Assembly: GCF_030246885.1 (NCBI RefSeq)
Contig: NZ_CP126739.1
Location: 3,348,001-3,412,000 of the forward strand
Direction of reading: 5' to 3'
Source: Microbacterium sp. zg-B185
Lineage (GTDB): Bacteria; Actinomycetota; Actinomycetes; Actinomycetales; Microbacteriaceae
Length of the DNA: 64,000 nucleotides
Part shown: positions 9,252 through 16,691 of the stretch, one piece after another
How the letters are laid out: every line of letters begins with the position of its first letter
Numbering within the stretch: the stretch's first letter is position 1
Notes under the pieces: generated by a model
What the model was told of the DNA's origin: nothing
Database searches by the model: none
What the model saw: the letters and a program-made list of their open reading frames with translations, nothing else
Program-made: the position numbers and the translations under genes

Positions 9252-9270
9252 GGTTCCGTTCAATGGAACC
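9252..9270. promoter_or_regulatory. IclR-type operator palindrome
   Basis: GGTTCC-N7-GGAACC is centred between the divergent livG and iclR2 genes. Its core TTCCGTTCAATGGAA matches the perfect palindrome at 15589-15605 in 14 of 15 bases. This suggests one regulator, plausibly the IclR protein encoded at 9329, acts at both promoters. Confidence 0.65.
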
Positions 9271-9328
9271 GAGAATAAGATGACAGCCGGGCCGCATCGT
9301 GCGGCGACGCGCTCGATGAGGAGTAACA

Positions 9329-10195
9329 GTGGCACGGGCATCCGATGGCGAATCCGTCCTGTCCAAGCACCTTCGCGTGCTGGGCGCGTTCGAGGCGGCC
9401 GTCCCGTTCCTGACGCTGACCGAGATCGGGGAGCGCGCCGGGCTGGCACCCTCGACGGCGCACCGGATCGTGGGCGAACTCGAACGCGAGGGACTGCTGG
9501 AACGGCTGCCCGACCGCACCTACCGCCTGGGCGTGCGGCTGTGGGAACTGGCCTGCCGCACCCCCGGCGCGCTCGGCCTGAGGGAGCTCGCCCGCCCGTA
9601 TCTGCAGGCCGTCCATGCGCGCGTGCGCCAGCACACGCAACTCGGTGTCCTCAGCGACACGGCGGTGCTGTTCCTGGATCGGCTCTCGGCGCGCGATGCC
9701 GTGGTCAACGCGACACTCATCGGCGGGCGGATCCCGCTGCACGCCTCCTCGAGCGGTCTGGTCCTGCTCGCGCATTCGGGTCAGGCGGTGGTGGATGCCG
9801 TCCTGGGCGCCCCGATGCGCCGCTACACCCCGCGCACCATCCGGACAGCCGCGGAGCTGTACGCGAAGCTGCGCCGGGTGCGCGCGGACGGGTGGGCGGT
9901 GTGCGACGGGCACATCCATCCGGAATCGAGGGGCATCGCGGTGCCCGTGTACGGCGCGCACGAGGACGTCATCGCGGCCATCGGCGTGGTGGTGCCCAAT
10001 GACAGCACTCCGCCACTCGGGCACATCGAACTGCTGACCCGGGCGTCGCGCGAGATCACCGTCGCCATGCGGGCGGCGTACCTGCCGACCGGACACCCCG
10101 CCGCGACTCCCGGCGGCCGCTTCCGGCCGCTGGTGACCTCTTCGGTGCGGTCGATGGAGTACCTCGAATCGATCTCCGCGGGGGTCGCTCCGTAA
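9329..10195 (+). CDS. IclR-family regulator, divergent from the liv operon
   Basis: A 288-residue IclR regulator. The winged helix LTEIGERAGLAPSTAHRIVG lies around residues 29-48, and the effector domain follows (PYLQAVHARV, PLHASSSGLVLLA). The GTG start has GAGGAG six bases upstream. It shares a 245-base divergent promoter region with the aromatic-acid importer. A palindrome in that region recurs in front of the P450-reductase gene, so it may coordinate uptake with O-demethylation. The effector is unknown. The first half is 30-35% like iclR1 by eye, so these are not recent duplicates. Confidence 0.88.
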   Translation: MARASDGESVLSKHLRVLGAFEAAVPFLTLTEIGERAGLAPSTAHRIVGELEREGLLERLPDRTYRLGVRLWELACRTPGALGLRELARPYLQAVHARVRQHTQLGVLSDTAVLFLDRLSARDAVVNATLIGGRIPLHASSSGLVLLAHSGQAVVDAVLGAPMRRYTPRTIRTAAELYAKLRRVRADGWAVCDGHIHPESRGIAVPVYGAHEDVIAAIGVVVPNDSTPPLGHIELLTRASREITVAMRAAYLPTGHPAATPGGRFRPLVTSSVRSMEYLESISAGVAP

Positions 10196-10234
10196 CGCCG
10201 GGACACGTCAGCGCGGCCGTCCGCACCCAGGAAC

Positions 10235-10240
10235 TAGGGT
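10235..10240 (+). promoter_or_regulatory. Leaderless -10 box of the MetE-like gene
   Basis: TAGGGT lies seven bases before the ATG at 10248, and there is no Shine-Dalgarno sequence between them. This suggests transcription starts at or next to the start codon. Confidence 0.5.
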
Positions 10241-10247
10241 TGTCCGC

Positions 10248-11366
10248 ATGTCTGTGAACCCCCCGTTCCGCGCCGATATCGTCGGCAGTTTCCTGCGTCC
10301 CGAGGCCGTCAAAGCCGCTCGCGCGCGCCATGCCGCCGGCGAACTGGATGCCGCGGGCCTCCGTCTCGTCGAAGACGAGGCGATCAGCGCGCTGGTTGCT
10401 CGCGAGGCCGCCGCCGGCCTGAAGGTCGCCACCGATGGTGAGTTCCGTCGCTCATGGTGGCATTTCGACTTCTTCGGGATGCTGGAGGGCGTCAGCGTGG
10501 TCGAGCTCGACCACGGCATCCAGTTCCAGGGGGTCCAGACCCGCCCGCTCGGGCTGCACATCGACGGCGCCGTCGGCTTCCCCACCGACCACCCCATGAT
10601 CGAGCACTTCCGGGCCCTCAAGCCGATCGCCGACGCCGCCGGGGTCGTGGCGAAGTTCACCATTCCCGCTCCGACCGTGCTGGATTTCCGGCTCGAGCGC
10701 GACGCGCTGCAGGGCTCGGTGTACTCCGGACACGACGACATCCTCGAGGACCTCGCTGCCACCTACCGCGGCGCCGTACAGGCCTTCTACGACGCCGGCT
10801 GTCGTTACCTGCAGTTCGACGACACCGCGTGGGCGTACCTCTGCTCGGACGTGGAGCTGGCCAAGGCCGCCGAACGCGGCATCCGCACAGATCATCTCGC
10901 CGAGCGCTATGCCTCGCTGATCAACGCCTCGCTGCGCGACAAGCCCGCCGACATGGTGATCACCACGCACGTGTGCCGCGGGAACTTCCGCTCGACGTGG
11001 ATCTCGTCGGGTGGCTACGAGCCGGTCGCCGAGCAGCTGCTGGGCGAGACGGCGTACGACGGCTACTTCCTGGAGTACGACAGCGAGCGCGCCGGCGGAT
11101 TCGAGCCGCTGCGGTTCCTGCCCAAGGGCGACAAGGTCGTCGAGCTGGGCCTGGTCACCACGAAGTCCGGTGCGCTGGAGAACCCCGACGAGCTGAAGCG
11201 CCGCATCGACGAGGCCGCGAAGATCGCGCCGCTGGAGCAGCTGGCACTCAGCCCCCAGTGCGGCTTCGCCTCCACGGAGGAGGGCAACGTCCTGACCGAG
11301 GCAGAGCAGTGGGCCAAGATCGAGGAGACCGTCGCGCTGGCGGCCGAGGTATGGCCTGACGCGTAG
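10248..11366 (+). CDS. Core MetE-like cobalamin-independent methyltransferase
   Basis: A 372-residue protein equal to the catalytic C-terminal barrel of MetE (YxjG/core-MetE type), without the N-terminal MetE domain. The likely zinc ligands are in TTHVCRGNF and LSPQCGF, with an acidic residue in GYFLEYDSE. MetE enzymes move a methyl group from methyl-tetrahydrofolate to homocysteine; stand-alone core proteins can use other donors. In this island of tetrahydrofolate-dependent demethylases it could help use up methyl-tetrahydrofolate, but that is inference. It appears leaderless, unlike the neighbouring catabolic genes, so it could instead be ordinary methionine metabolism. Confidence 0.8.
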   Translation: MSVNPPFRADIVGSFLRPEAVKAARARHAAGELDAAGLRLVEDEAISALVAREAAAGLKVATDGEFRRSWWHFDFFGMLEGVSVVELDHGIQFQGVQTRPLGLHIDGAVGFPTDHPMIEHFRALKPIADAAGVVAKFTIPAPTVLDFRLERDALQGSVYSGHDDILEDLAATYRGAVQAFYDAGCRYLQFDDTAWAYLCSDVELAKAAERGIRTDHLAERYASLINASLRDKPADMVITTHVCRGNFRSTWISSGGYEPVAEQLLGETAYDGYFLEYDSERAGGFEPLRFLPKGDKVVELGLVTTKSGALENPDELKRRIDEAAKIAPLEQLALSPQCGFASTEEGNVLTEAEQWAKIEETVALAAEVWPDA

Positions 11367-11389
11367 CCGACCGCCGCGCAGCGTGGCAG

Positions 11390-11413
11390 AGGGCCCGGGA
11401 TGACCCCGGCCCT
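11390..11413. terminator. Hairpin between convergent genes
   Basis: AGGGCC (11390-11395) and GGCCCT (11408-11413) form a hairpin extended by G/C pairs, between the MetE-like gene and the convergent dehydrogenase gene. There is no T-run, so its strength as a terminator is uncertain. Confidence 0.5.
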
Positions 11414-11474
11414 TCGTCATACGGTCAGTCGCTCACGCAGGTGAAGCGCACCGCCGTCGGGCGGCCTCTGCGTC

Positions 11475-12260
11475 TCAGGAGCGAGGGATCTGCGCGTTCT
11501 CCGCAGCGATGGCGTGCAGCCACGCGATCGTGCCGTCGGTCATCGGGTGCGGCGCATCGAGCGACCGCAGGAGCTCGCGCGCCTCGATCATCTCGGCCTC
11601 TCGGCGCACGGCGTGCTTGGTCGTCCCGTCGATGAGGTGATCCACCGCGGCGCGGTCCGGTGCGCCGAGTTCGGACGCGATCTGACCGATCAGCCACTCC
11701 TGCGCACCGAAGAGCTCGGCGGCGGTGACGCTCTCGACGACCACCGCGGCCAGGCCCTTCATGAACACGCTCCGCAGCAGCTTGAGCCGCGCCGCCGCTC
11801 CGGGTTCCGCGCCGACCTCGGTCGCCGGGATGCGCAGGTCGTGCAGCACCGGCTGCAGCCGTGCGACGCCCGAGCCGCTGAGCAGCAGCGGAGTGTCGAT
11901 GCGGGCCCGGGGCACCGGTGCCATGATCGCGACGTCCACGAAGGGGATGCCCCGCTCGGCCGCCATGGCGGCCAGGCGCTGCTTGTCGGCCGGGCCGCTG
12001 GTGTTCATGTCGGCGTAGACGCCGGTGGGAACCATCGCCGGAAGCGCGTCCTCGAGGGCGGATGCGGCGGAGCTCGCGCCGACCAGGCTGAGCACGATGT
12101 CGGCTCCGCGTACCGCCCCGGGGATGTCGGCCGCACGGAGCACGTCGGTCGGAGCGATCCAGTCGCGCACATCGATCCCGATCACCGACGCCCCGCGCGC
12201 GGGCAGGTCGGTGGCGTAGATGCTCCCTGCTTCACCCAGTCCCAGAACCGCGATGCGCAT
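11475..12260 (-). CDS. NAD(P)-binding dehydrogenase of the 3-hydroxyisobutyrate/6-phosphogluconate family
   Basis: A 261-residue beta-hydroxyacid-dehydrogenase-type protein. The N-terminus has the Rossmann motif VLGLGEAGSIYA (G-x-G-x-x-G), and the middle holds DMNTSGPADK, the substrate-loop position of this superfamily. The C-terminal half resembles the DUF1932 type. The expected catalytic lysine could be in ARLKLLRSVFMKG. The start ATG 12260 follows GGGAGG. It is divergent from a GntR gene with a palindromic operator between them, so GntR control is likely. The substrate is not known; an intermediate of aromatic or C1 metabolism is a guess from location. Confidence 0.75.
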   Translation of the reverse strand: MRIAVLGLGEAGSIYATDLPARGASVIGIDVRDWIAPTDVLRAADIPGAVRGADIVLSLVGASSAASALEDALPAMVPTGVYADMNTSGPADKQRLAAMAAERGIPFVDVAIMAPVPRARIDTPLLLSGSGVARLQPVLHDLRIPATEVGAEPGAAARLKLLRSVFMKGLAAVVVESVTAAELFGAQEWLIGQIASELGAPDRAAVDHLIDGTTKHAVRREAEMIEARELLRSLDAPHPMTDGTIAWLHAIAAENAQIPRS

Positions 12261-12292
12261 ACTGACCTCCCGCTGGCGGGCATTCGCCTCTA

Positions 12293-12306
12293 TATTGTTG
12301 ACAATA
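12293..12306. promoter_or_regulatory. GntR/FCD operator
   Basis: TATTGT-TG-ACAATA is a perfect 6-bp inverted repeat with a two-base spacer, in the divergent gap between the dehydrogenase and GntR genes. The TTGT-N2-ACAA core fits FadR/FCD-type GntR operators. It also contains a TTGACA-like -35. Confidence 0.7.
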
Positions 12307-12353
12307 GTGGTTGGAGCTCGCGCTGTGGCCACGGCTGAGCCGAAGGAGACTCG

Positions 12354-13016
12354 ATGTCGACGATCGCCGAGGACGAGGGCTCCGCCCCCGATACATCCGA
12401 ACAGCGGGTGACGGACATCATCCGCGGCGCGATCGTGCGGGGCGAGTACGCCCCCAACCAGCGACTGATCGAGGCCGATCTCAGCGATACCTTCGGGGCC
12501 AGCCGCGCGACGGTGCGCACGGCCCTGCTGGAGCTGGCCAACGAAGGACTGGTCGAGCGGCTCCCCAACCGGGGTTCCCGGGTCCGCGCGATCTCGGTCG
12601 ACGAGGCGATCGAGATCCTCGAGGTCCGCATCGGGGTGGAGGGACTGTGCTCCGCCAAGACCGCCGCCTCGGTCACCGACGACGAGATCCAGGAGTTCCT
12701 GCGCCTCCGCGAGGACCTGATCGCCGCGGTCGCCGACGGCGACCTCGTGGAGTACTCCCGGCTGAACCAGCGGCTGGACGAGCGCGTCCGCGTTCTGAGC
12801 AGACACGCGACAGCCGCCGAGGTGCTCGCCCGCCTGCACGCGCAGAGCGTGCGTCACCAGTTCAAGCTCTCGTCGCGTCCGCAGCGCGCGAAGGTCTCGG
12901 TGCTCGAGCACGCCGCGATCATCGATGCGATCGTCGCCCGCGACCCCGGAGCCGCGGAGCAGGCCGTGCGTGCGCACCTGCTGAGCGTCATCGGAGCCCT
13001 GCGCGAGATCGCCTGA
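12354..13016 (+). CDS. GntR-family (FCD) transcriptional regulator
   Basis: A 220-residue GntR regulator. The winged helix includes LIEADLSDTFGASRATVRTA around residues 38-57, then LPNRGSRVRAIS, typical of the family. The C-terminal helical FCD domain, which usually binds a small carboxylate, includes LRVHAQ-like and HAAIIDAIVARDPGAAEQAV segments. GAAGGAGACTCG precedes the ATG. It is divergent from the dehydrogenase at 11475-12260 and convergent with ligM1. Its most likely targets are itself and that dehydrogenase; control of ligM1 is possible. Confidence 0.88.
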   Translation: MSTIAEDEGSAPDTSEQRVTDIIRGAIVRGEYAPNQRLIEADLSDTFGASRATVRTALLELANEGLVERLPNRGSRVRAISVDEAIEILEVRIGVEGLCSAKTAASVTDDEIQEFLRLREDLIAAVADGDLVEYSRLNQRLDERVRVLSRHATAAEVLARLHAQSVRHQFKLSSRPQRAKVSVLEHAAIIDAIVARDPGAAEQAVRAHLLSVIGALREIA

Positions 13017-13040
13017 GCTCCCCGCTCCCCGCTCCCCGAC

Positions 13041-13111
13041 CGCGAGACTGCATAGGCGCCTCGAGACTGAGGAGATCTCCCCCAGTCTCGTAGTGCCCAT
13101 GCAGTCTCGCG
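13041..13111. repeat. Long imperfect hairpin between gntR and ligM1
   Basis: Two arms of about 34 bases begin CGCGAGACTGCAT and return as ATGCAGTCTCGCG. A second perfect inner stem, CGAGACTG/CAGTCTCG, is nested inside. The hairpin lies between convergent genes and may be a bidirectional terminator or an intergenic palindromic repeat. A short direct repeat of GCGGGAAGGCGGACTC follows. Confidence 0.7.
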
Positions 13112-13168
13112 GGAAGGCGGACTCGCGGGAAGGCGGACTCGCGGGCGAGCAGCGCGCGGGCGCGGGCG

Positions 13169-14521
13169 TCAGCTCTTGCGGTAGTTCTCCCGGGCGAATG
13201 CGGAGTACGGCGCCGGCTGCACGGTCGCGCGCATCGACACCTGCCGGTGCTTCTCGACCGCGGGCTTGTGCGAGTTCGGCTCCTCGCCCCAGATCACCTC
13301 GACCTCGGTGCCGGGAGTCGCGTACTCGTTGTCGATGCTCGCAAGCGAGACGAAGGCATGCTCGTTCGTGATGTAGCCCACGTCGTGCGAGATCCCCACG
13401 TCTCTGCCGTCGACGAGCACCCGGTCCAGCTGGTGCTGTCCGTACCGGGCCTTGGGGAAGTCGATGTACTTGACCGGCAGCCCCGGCTCCAGCAGCGACT
13501 GCGCAGCCGATGCGACGTCCTCCGGGTTCCAGACCAGCGTCACCTTCTGGCGCGTCTGCGCGGCGGCGTGGCGCTCGAGTGCCGCACGGCCGATGAAGTC
13601 GTGGTCGAAGGCGACGCTGCGGCCGTAGCCGATGTCGTAGGGCGTGATGTAGTAGTCCTCGATGTCCTCGGAGTTCAGGCTCCCGGCGAGCGACCCGGTG
13701 CGGGTGACCGGCAGCCACTCGCGGTACGCCTGCGTGCCCTCGCCGCTGAAGATCGCCGGAAGCGGCGACGGCACCCACGCCGACTCGAGGTTCGCCGAGG
13801 AGTACGCCTTGGATCCGACCAGGACCAGGTCCAGGTCGGCGCCGGCCGCGATCAGAGCCGCGCGCACCCGTTCGCCGTCGGCCCACGGGCCGAACAGCTC
13901 GAAGCCGGGCTGGCCCGCCATGCCGTGGCGCAGCGAGCGCACCTCGACGCCGTCGATCGTGAACGTCGTCATGCCGAAGAACCTCGTCGCGGGCACCTCG
14001 GCGCCGGTGACCTTCTCCATCAGCGCGAGCGCGTTCGGGCCCTGCAGCTCGTAGCGGTACAGCTTCGGGTCGCCCTCGCGGACGATCGAGCTGGCGTCGC
14101 GCTCGAAGGACACGTCATAGTCGCCGGTCTCGCCGTGGTACTGCACCCAGTCCAGCACCATGTGCCATCCGACCAGGTCGAACGACTGCTCGGCGAGGTA
14201 GAACAGGATGGCGTCGCCGATCAGGTAGCCCTCGTGGTTGACCGCGATGAACTGCTTGGCCTGGTCGATCTGGAATTTCGCGAAGCTGTTGACCCCGACA
14301 TCCGACAGGAGCCGGAGGGCGTCCGGACCGGTGATGAACAGGTCCGTCATGTGATGGGACTGATCCAGCAGCGCGACCGAGGTGCGCCAGGACTGCTGCT
14401 CGGAGCGCCAGTTGCTGAATTCGGGTGTCACCGGGAACACGGTGGGGCGCGCCTGTGCATTGCGCAGCAGGTCAACGGCACTGCCGGCGCGGGTGATGGC
14501 TTGCGCGAGTGACTCGGGCAT
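13169..14521 (-). CDS. LigM/DesA-type tetrahydrofolate-dependent aromatic O-demethylase (paralogue 1)
   Basis: A 450-residue GcvT-fold protein of the vanillate/syringate O-demethylase family, which moves the aryl O-methyl group to tetrahydrofolate. Family features shared with the two other copies here include [30 protein letters not shown], and GSKAYSSANLES. It is clearly the most divergent of the three, so it may have a different substrate (vanillate, 3-O-methylgallate or syringate). The ATG 14521 is preceded by AAGGAG. It is divergent from a LysR gene, with two TATGC-containing inverted repeats in the gap. The N-terminus PTVFPVTPEFSNWR matches the family start. Confidence 0.85.
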   Translation of the reverse strand: MPESLAQAITRAGSAVDLLRNAQARPTVFPVTPEFSNWRSEQQSWRTSVALLDQSHHMTDLFITGPDALRLLSDVGVNSFAKFQIDQAKQFIAVNHEGYLIGDAILFYLAEQSFDLVGWHMVLDWVQYHGETGDYDVSFERDASSIVREGDPKLYRYELQGPNALALMEKVTGAEVPATRFFGMTTFTIDGVEVRSLRHGMAGQPGFELFGPWADGERVRAALIAAGADLDLVLVGSKAYSSANLESAWVPSPLPAIFSGEGTQAYREWLPVTRTGSLAGSLNSEDIEDYYITPYDIGYGRSVAFDHDFIGRAALERHAAAQTRQKVTLVWNPEDVASAAQSLLEPGLPVKYIDFPKARYGQHQLDRVLVDGRDVGISHDVGYITNEHAFVSLASIDNEYATPGTEVEVIWGEEPNSHKPAVEKHRQVSMRATVQPAPYSAFARENYRKS

Positions 14522-14553
14522 GGAGACTCCTTCGTTCCTTGAGGCTTCCATGC

Positions 14554-14606
14554 TATGCATCAGCGCATATCGGACATACGATCTTGCATAAGCAGTGGTT
14601 ATGCAA
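14554..14606. promoter_or_regulatory. Two LysR-type operator sites between ligM1 and lysR
   Basis: Site 1 is TATGC-N6-GCATA (14554-14569). Site 2 is TTGCATAA-N7-TTATGCAA (14584-14606), a perfect 8-bp inverted repeat. Both share TATGCA half-sites and their centres are about 33 bases apart, as expected for the recognition and activation sites of a LysR regulator. Site 2 covers ATG 14601, which argues for a downstream lysR start. Confidence 0.65.
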
Positions 14607-14633
14607 GCGAAAGGATGCCTTACCCGGCGCCCG

Positions 14634-15581
14634 GTGGACCTCAACCTGATCCGAGTCTTCGTGGCGGTGTACGAGACGCGCAGCCTCACCACCGCTGCGG
14701 CGCGATTGTATGTGACGCAGCCGGCGGTGAGCCAGGCGCTGGGCCGGCTCCGACGGGACCTCAACGACCCCCTCTTCCGCCGGGTGGGACGCGCGATGGA
14801 ACCCACGCCGATGGCGGTCGGGCTGTTCCCCGGATTCCGGGACGGCATCGCCGGCATCGATCGCACGGTCGACGGCGCCATCGGATTCGACCCCGCCCGG
14901 TCGCGCCGCCGGTCGCGGATCGCCCTGTCGGAGCTCGGCGAGATCGGCTACTTCCCCTCCATCCTCCGTGCCGTCCGCTCCGCCGCGCCGCATCTGCGCG
15001 TGGAGGCGGTGCCGCTGGATGTCCAGGCGCTGCCGGACTGGCTCTCGCAGGGCACGATCGACCTGGCCGTCACGTCCTCCCCGGTGGCGGGCGGCTTCGA
15101 GCATGCTGTGCTCAAATCCCAGGCCTACGGCGTGCTCATGTCGCGCGATCATCCGCTGGCCGCCGCGACGGACGGCATCACCCTGGCCGACTACCTCGCC
15201 GCCGACCAGGTGGTCGTCGCGGGCGACTCCGGGCTGCCGCGGCTGGAGTCCGCATTCCGCAGGGCGGGCGCCGTGCTGCGCTCGGACGTCGTGCTCAACC
15301 ACTTCGCCTCGCTGCCGCCGCTGCTGGCGACCAGCCCGGACCTGCTGGCCACCGTGCCGGACACGATCGCCGCCGGCTGGGCGCAGAGCTGGCCGCTGGT
15401 GGTCCAGCCGCTGCCACTGGACATGCAGGCCGTGGAGGTGTGCCTCTACCGTCGCACGACCACCCAGCAGCTGGGCGCCCTGGACTGGCTCTACGAGACC
15501 GTCGAACGGGCCGTGCGCGGCACCCACGGCGAGTTCTTCGCGATCCACGGTGCGGCTCGCGCCGCCGCCCGTCCGTCCTGA
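14634..15581 (+). CDS. LysR-family regulator
   Basis: A LysR-type regulator of about 315 residues. The N-terminal helix-turn-helix reads LTTAAARLYVTQPAVSQALG after VDLNLIRVFVAVYE, and the periplasmic-binding-like effector domain follows. I chose GTG 14634 because family members usually begin with DLNLLRVF-like sequence and the upstream ATG 14601 lies inside a palindrome. No good Shine-Dalgarno sequence decides it, and ATG 14601 remains possible. It is divergent from ligM1 and upstream of the reductase-P450 pair. An aromatic acid effector is likely. Confidence 0.85.
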   Translation: MDLNLIRVFVAVYETRSLTTAAARLYVTQPAVSQALGRLRRDLNDPLFRRVGRAMEPTPMAVGLFPGFRDGIAGIDRTVDGAIGFDPARSRRRSRIALSELGEIGYFPSILRAVRSAAPHLRVEAVPLDVQALPDWLSQGTIDLAVTSSPVAGGFEHAVLKSQAYGVLMSRDHPLAAATDGITLADYLAADQVVVAGDSGLPRLESAFRRAGAVLRSDVVLNHFASLPPLLATSPDLLATVPDTIAAGWAQSWPLVVQPLPLDMQAVEVCLYRRTTTQQLGALDWLYETVERAVRGTHGEFFAIHGAARAAARPS

Positions 15582-15588
15582 GCGCTGG

Positions 15589-15605
15589 ATTCCGTTCAAC
15601 GGAAT
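15589..15605. promoter_or_regulatory. Perfect 17-bp operator palindrome upstream of the P450-reductase operon
   Basis: ATTCCGTT-C-AACGGAAT lies 78 bases before the reductase start and just after the lysR stop. The core TTCCGTTCAACGGAA is nearly identical to the site at 9252-9270. An IclR protein is the best candidate ligand because that other site adjoins iclR2. Confidence 0.65.
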
Positions 15606-15682
15606 GTGGCTTCGGGCCGCTCCGGCGCGCGCGTAGCGTCCCGGGAGGGGCGGCGCCGATGCCGCCCGGCAAGGAGCTCCGG

Positions 15683-16663
15683 ATGGTCGACACGCTGGCC
15701 ACGGCATCCGCTCGCCGCAACGCCGCCCACGGCGGCACGCTCGTGGTGACCGGCAGACGCGACGTGGCGCAGGATGTCGTCGAACTCACGCTGGCCCGCC
15801 CCGGCCGCGAGCGGCTGCCGGACTGGGCGCCGGGCGCGCACATCGACATCGTGCTCCCGGACGGCACCACCCGCCAGTACAGCCTGCTCGGCGACCGCTG
15901 GGATGCGCACAGCTTCACCATCGCGGTGCTGCGCGAACCCGTCGGCCGCGGCGGCTCCGAGCACATCCACGCGCAGCTCAGCGTCGGCGACACGGTCGGC
16001 TTCGGCGGCCCGCGCAACAACTTCCGCCTCTCCCCCGCTCCCGGCTACCTGTTCATCGCCGGCGGGATCGGCATCACTCCGCTGATGCCGATGATCCGCC
16101 AGGCCGAGCTGCTGGGCGACCCGTGGCGGCTGCTGTACCTGGGCCGCTCCCGCGCACGGCTGGCCTACCTCGACGAACTGGCGGGGTACGGCGAGCGGGT
16201 GACCGTCCACACCGCGGACGAGCGCGGCCGCGCGGTGATCGACGACTGGATGCCGGATCCCGCCGTCGCGCCCCTCGTCTACGCGTGCGGACCCGAGCGC
16301 CTTCTGGACGCGGTCGACCGGTGGGCGGCGCCGCTGGGCCGCCACCGCGTCCGCCTGGAACGGTTCACCGCGCGCGGCGATGTGGACCGCCCCACCACGG
16401 CCTTCGACGTGGAGGTGGCCAGCAGCGGCGCCGTCGTCACGGTGCAGAAAGACGAGTCGATCGTCGACGCGCTGCGCCGCATCGACGTGGACGTGATCAC
16501 CTCCTGCGCTCAGGGCGTCTGCGGAACGTGCGAGACCGGCGTGCTGGCCGGCGTCCCGGACCACCGCGACTCGCTGCTGAACGAGGCCGAGCGCGCGGAA
16601 TCGCGCTGCCTGTACCCGTGCATCTCCCGGGCGGTCTCGGACCGCCTGGTGCTGGACCTGTGA
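15683..16663 (+). CDS. Phthalate-family (VanB-like) oxygenase reductase, partner of the P450
   Basis: A 326-residue electron-transfer protein in the order flavin domain, NAD domain, plant-type [2Fe-2S] domain. The flavin segment contains RQYSLLGDRW, the nucleotide-binding part IAGGIGITPLMPMI, and the C-terminal cluster ligands are in CAQGVCGTCETG and a downstream CLYPC. VanB-like reductases usually serve Rieske oxygenases, but no oxygenase gene is nearby and the next gene is a P450 28 bases away. CYP199-type P450s in Rhodococcus use such a reductase. AAGGAG six bases before ATG 15683 supports the start. Confidence 0.88.
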   Translation: MVDTLATASARRNAAHGGTLVVTGRRDVAQDVVELTLARPGRERLPDWAPGAHIDIVLPDGTTRQYSLLGDRWDAHSFTIAVLREPVGRGGSEHIHAQLSVGDTVGFGGPRNNFRLSPAPGYLFIAGGIGITPLMPMIRQAELLGDPWRLLYLGRSRARLAYLDELAGYGERVTVHTADERGRAVIDDWMPDPAVAPLVYACGPERLLDAVDRWAAPLGRHRVRLERFTARGDVDRPTTAFDVEVASSGAVVTVQKDESIVDALRRIDVDVITSCAQGVCGTCETGVLAGVPDHRDSLLNEAERAESRCLYPCISRAVSDRLVLDL

Positions 16664-16691
16664 ACGACCGACCGAATCACGAAGGAAACCC

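Noticed and set aside
11475..13886. An 803-codon frame spanning the dehydrogenase
   Set aside because: Only the part from ATG 12260 matches a family; the rest is antisense to gntR and ligM1.
14555..15682. In-frame extension of the reductase to 702 codons
   Set aside because: The extension overlaps the LysR gene in another frame. AAGGAG before ATG 15683 and alignment to VanB-like proteins fix the start.
15683..16663. VanAB-type Rieske vanillate demethylase
   Set aside because: The reductase is VanB-like, but there is no Rieske oxygenase gene; the partner next to it is a P450.
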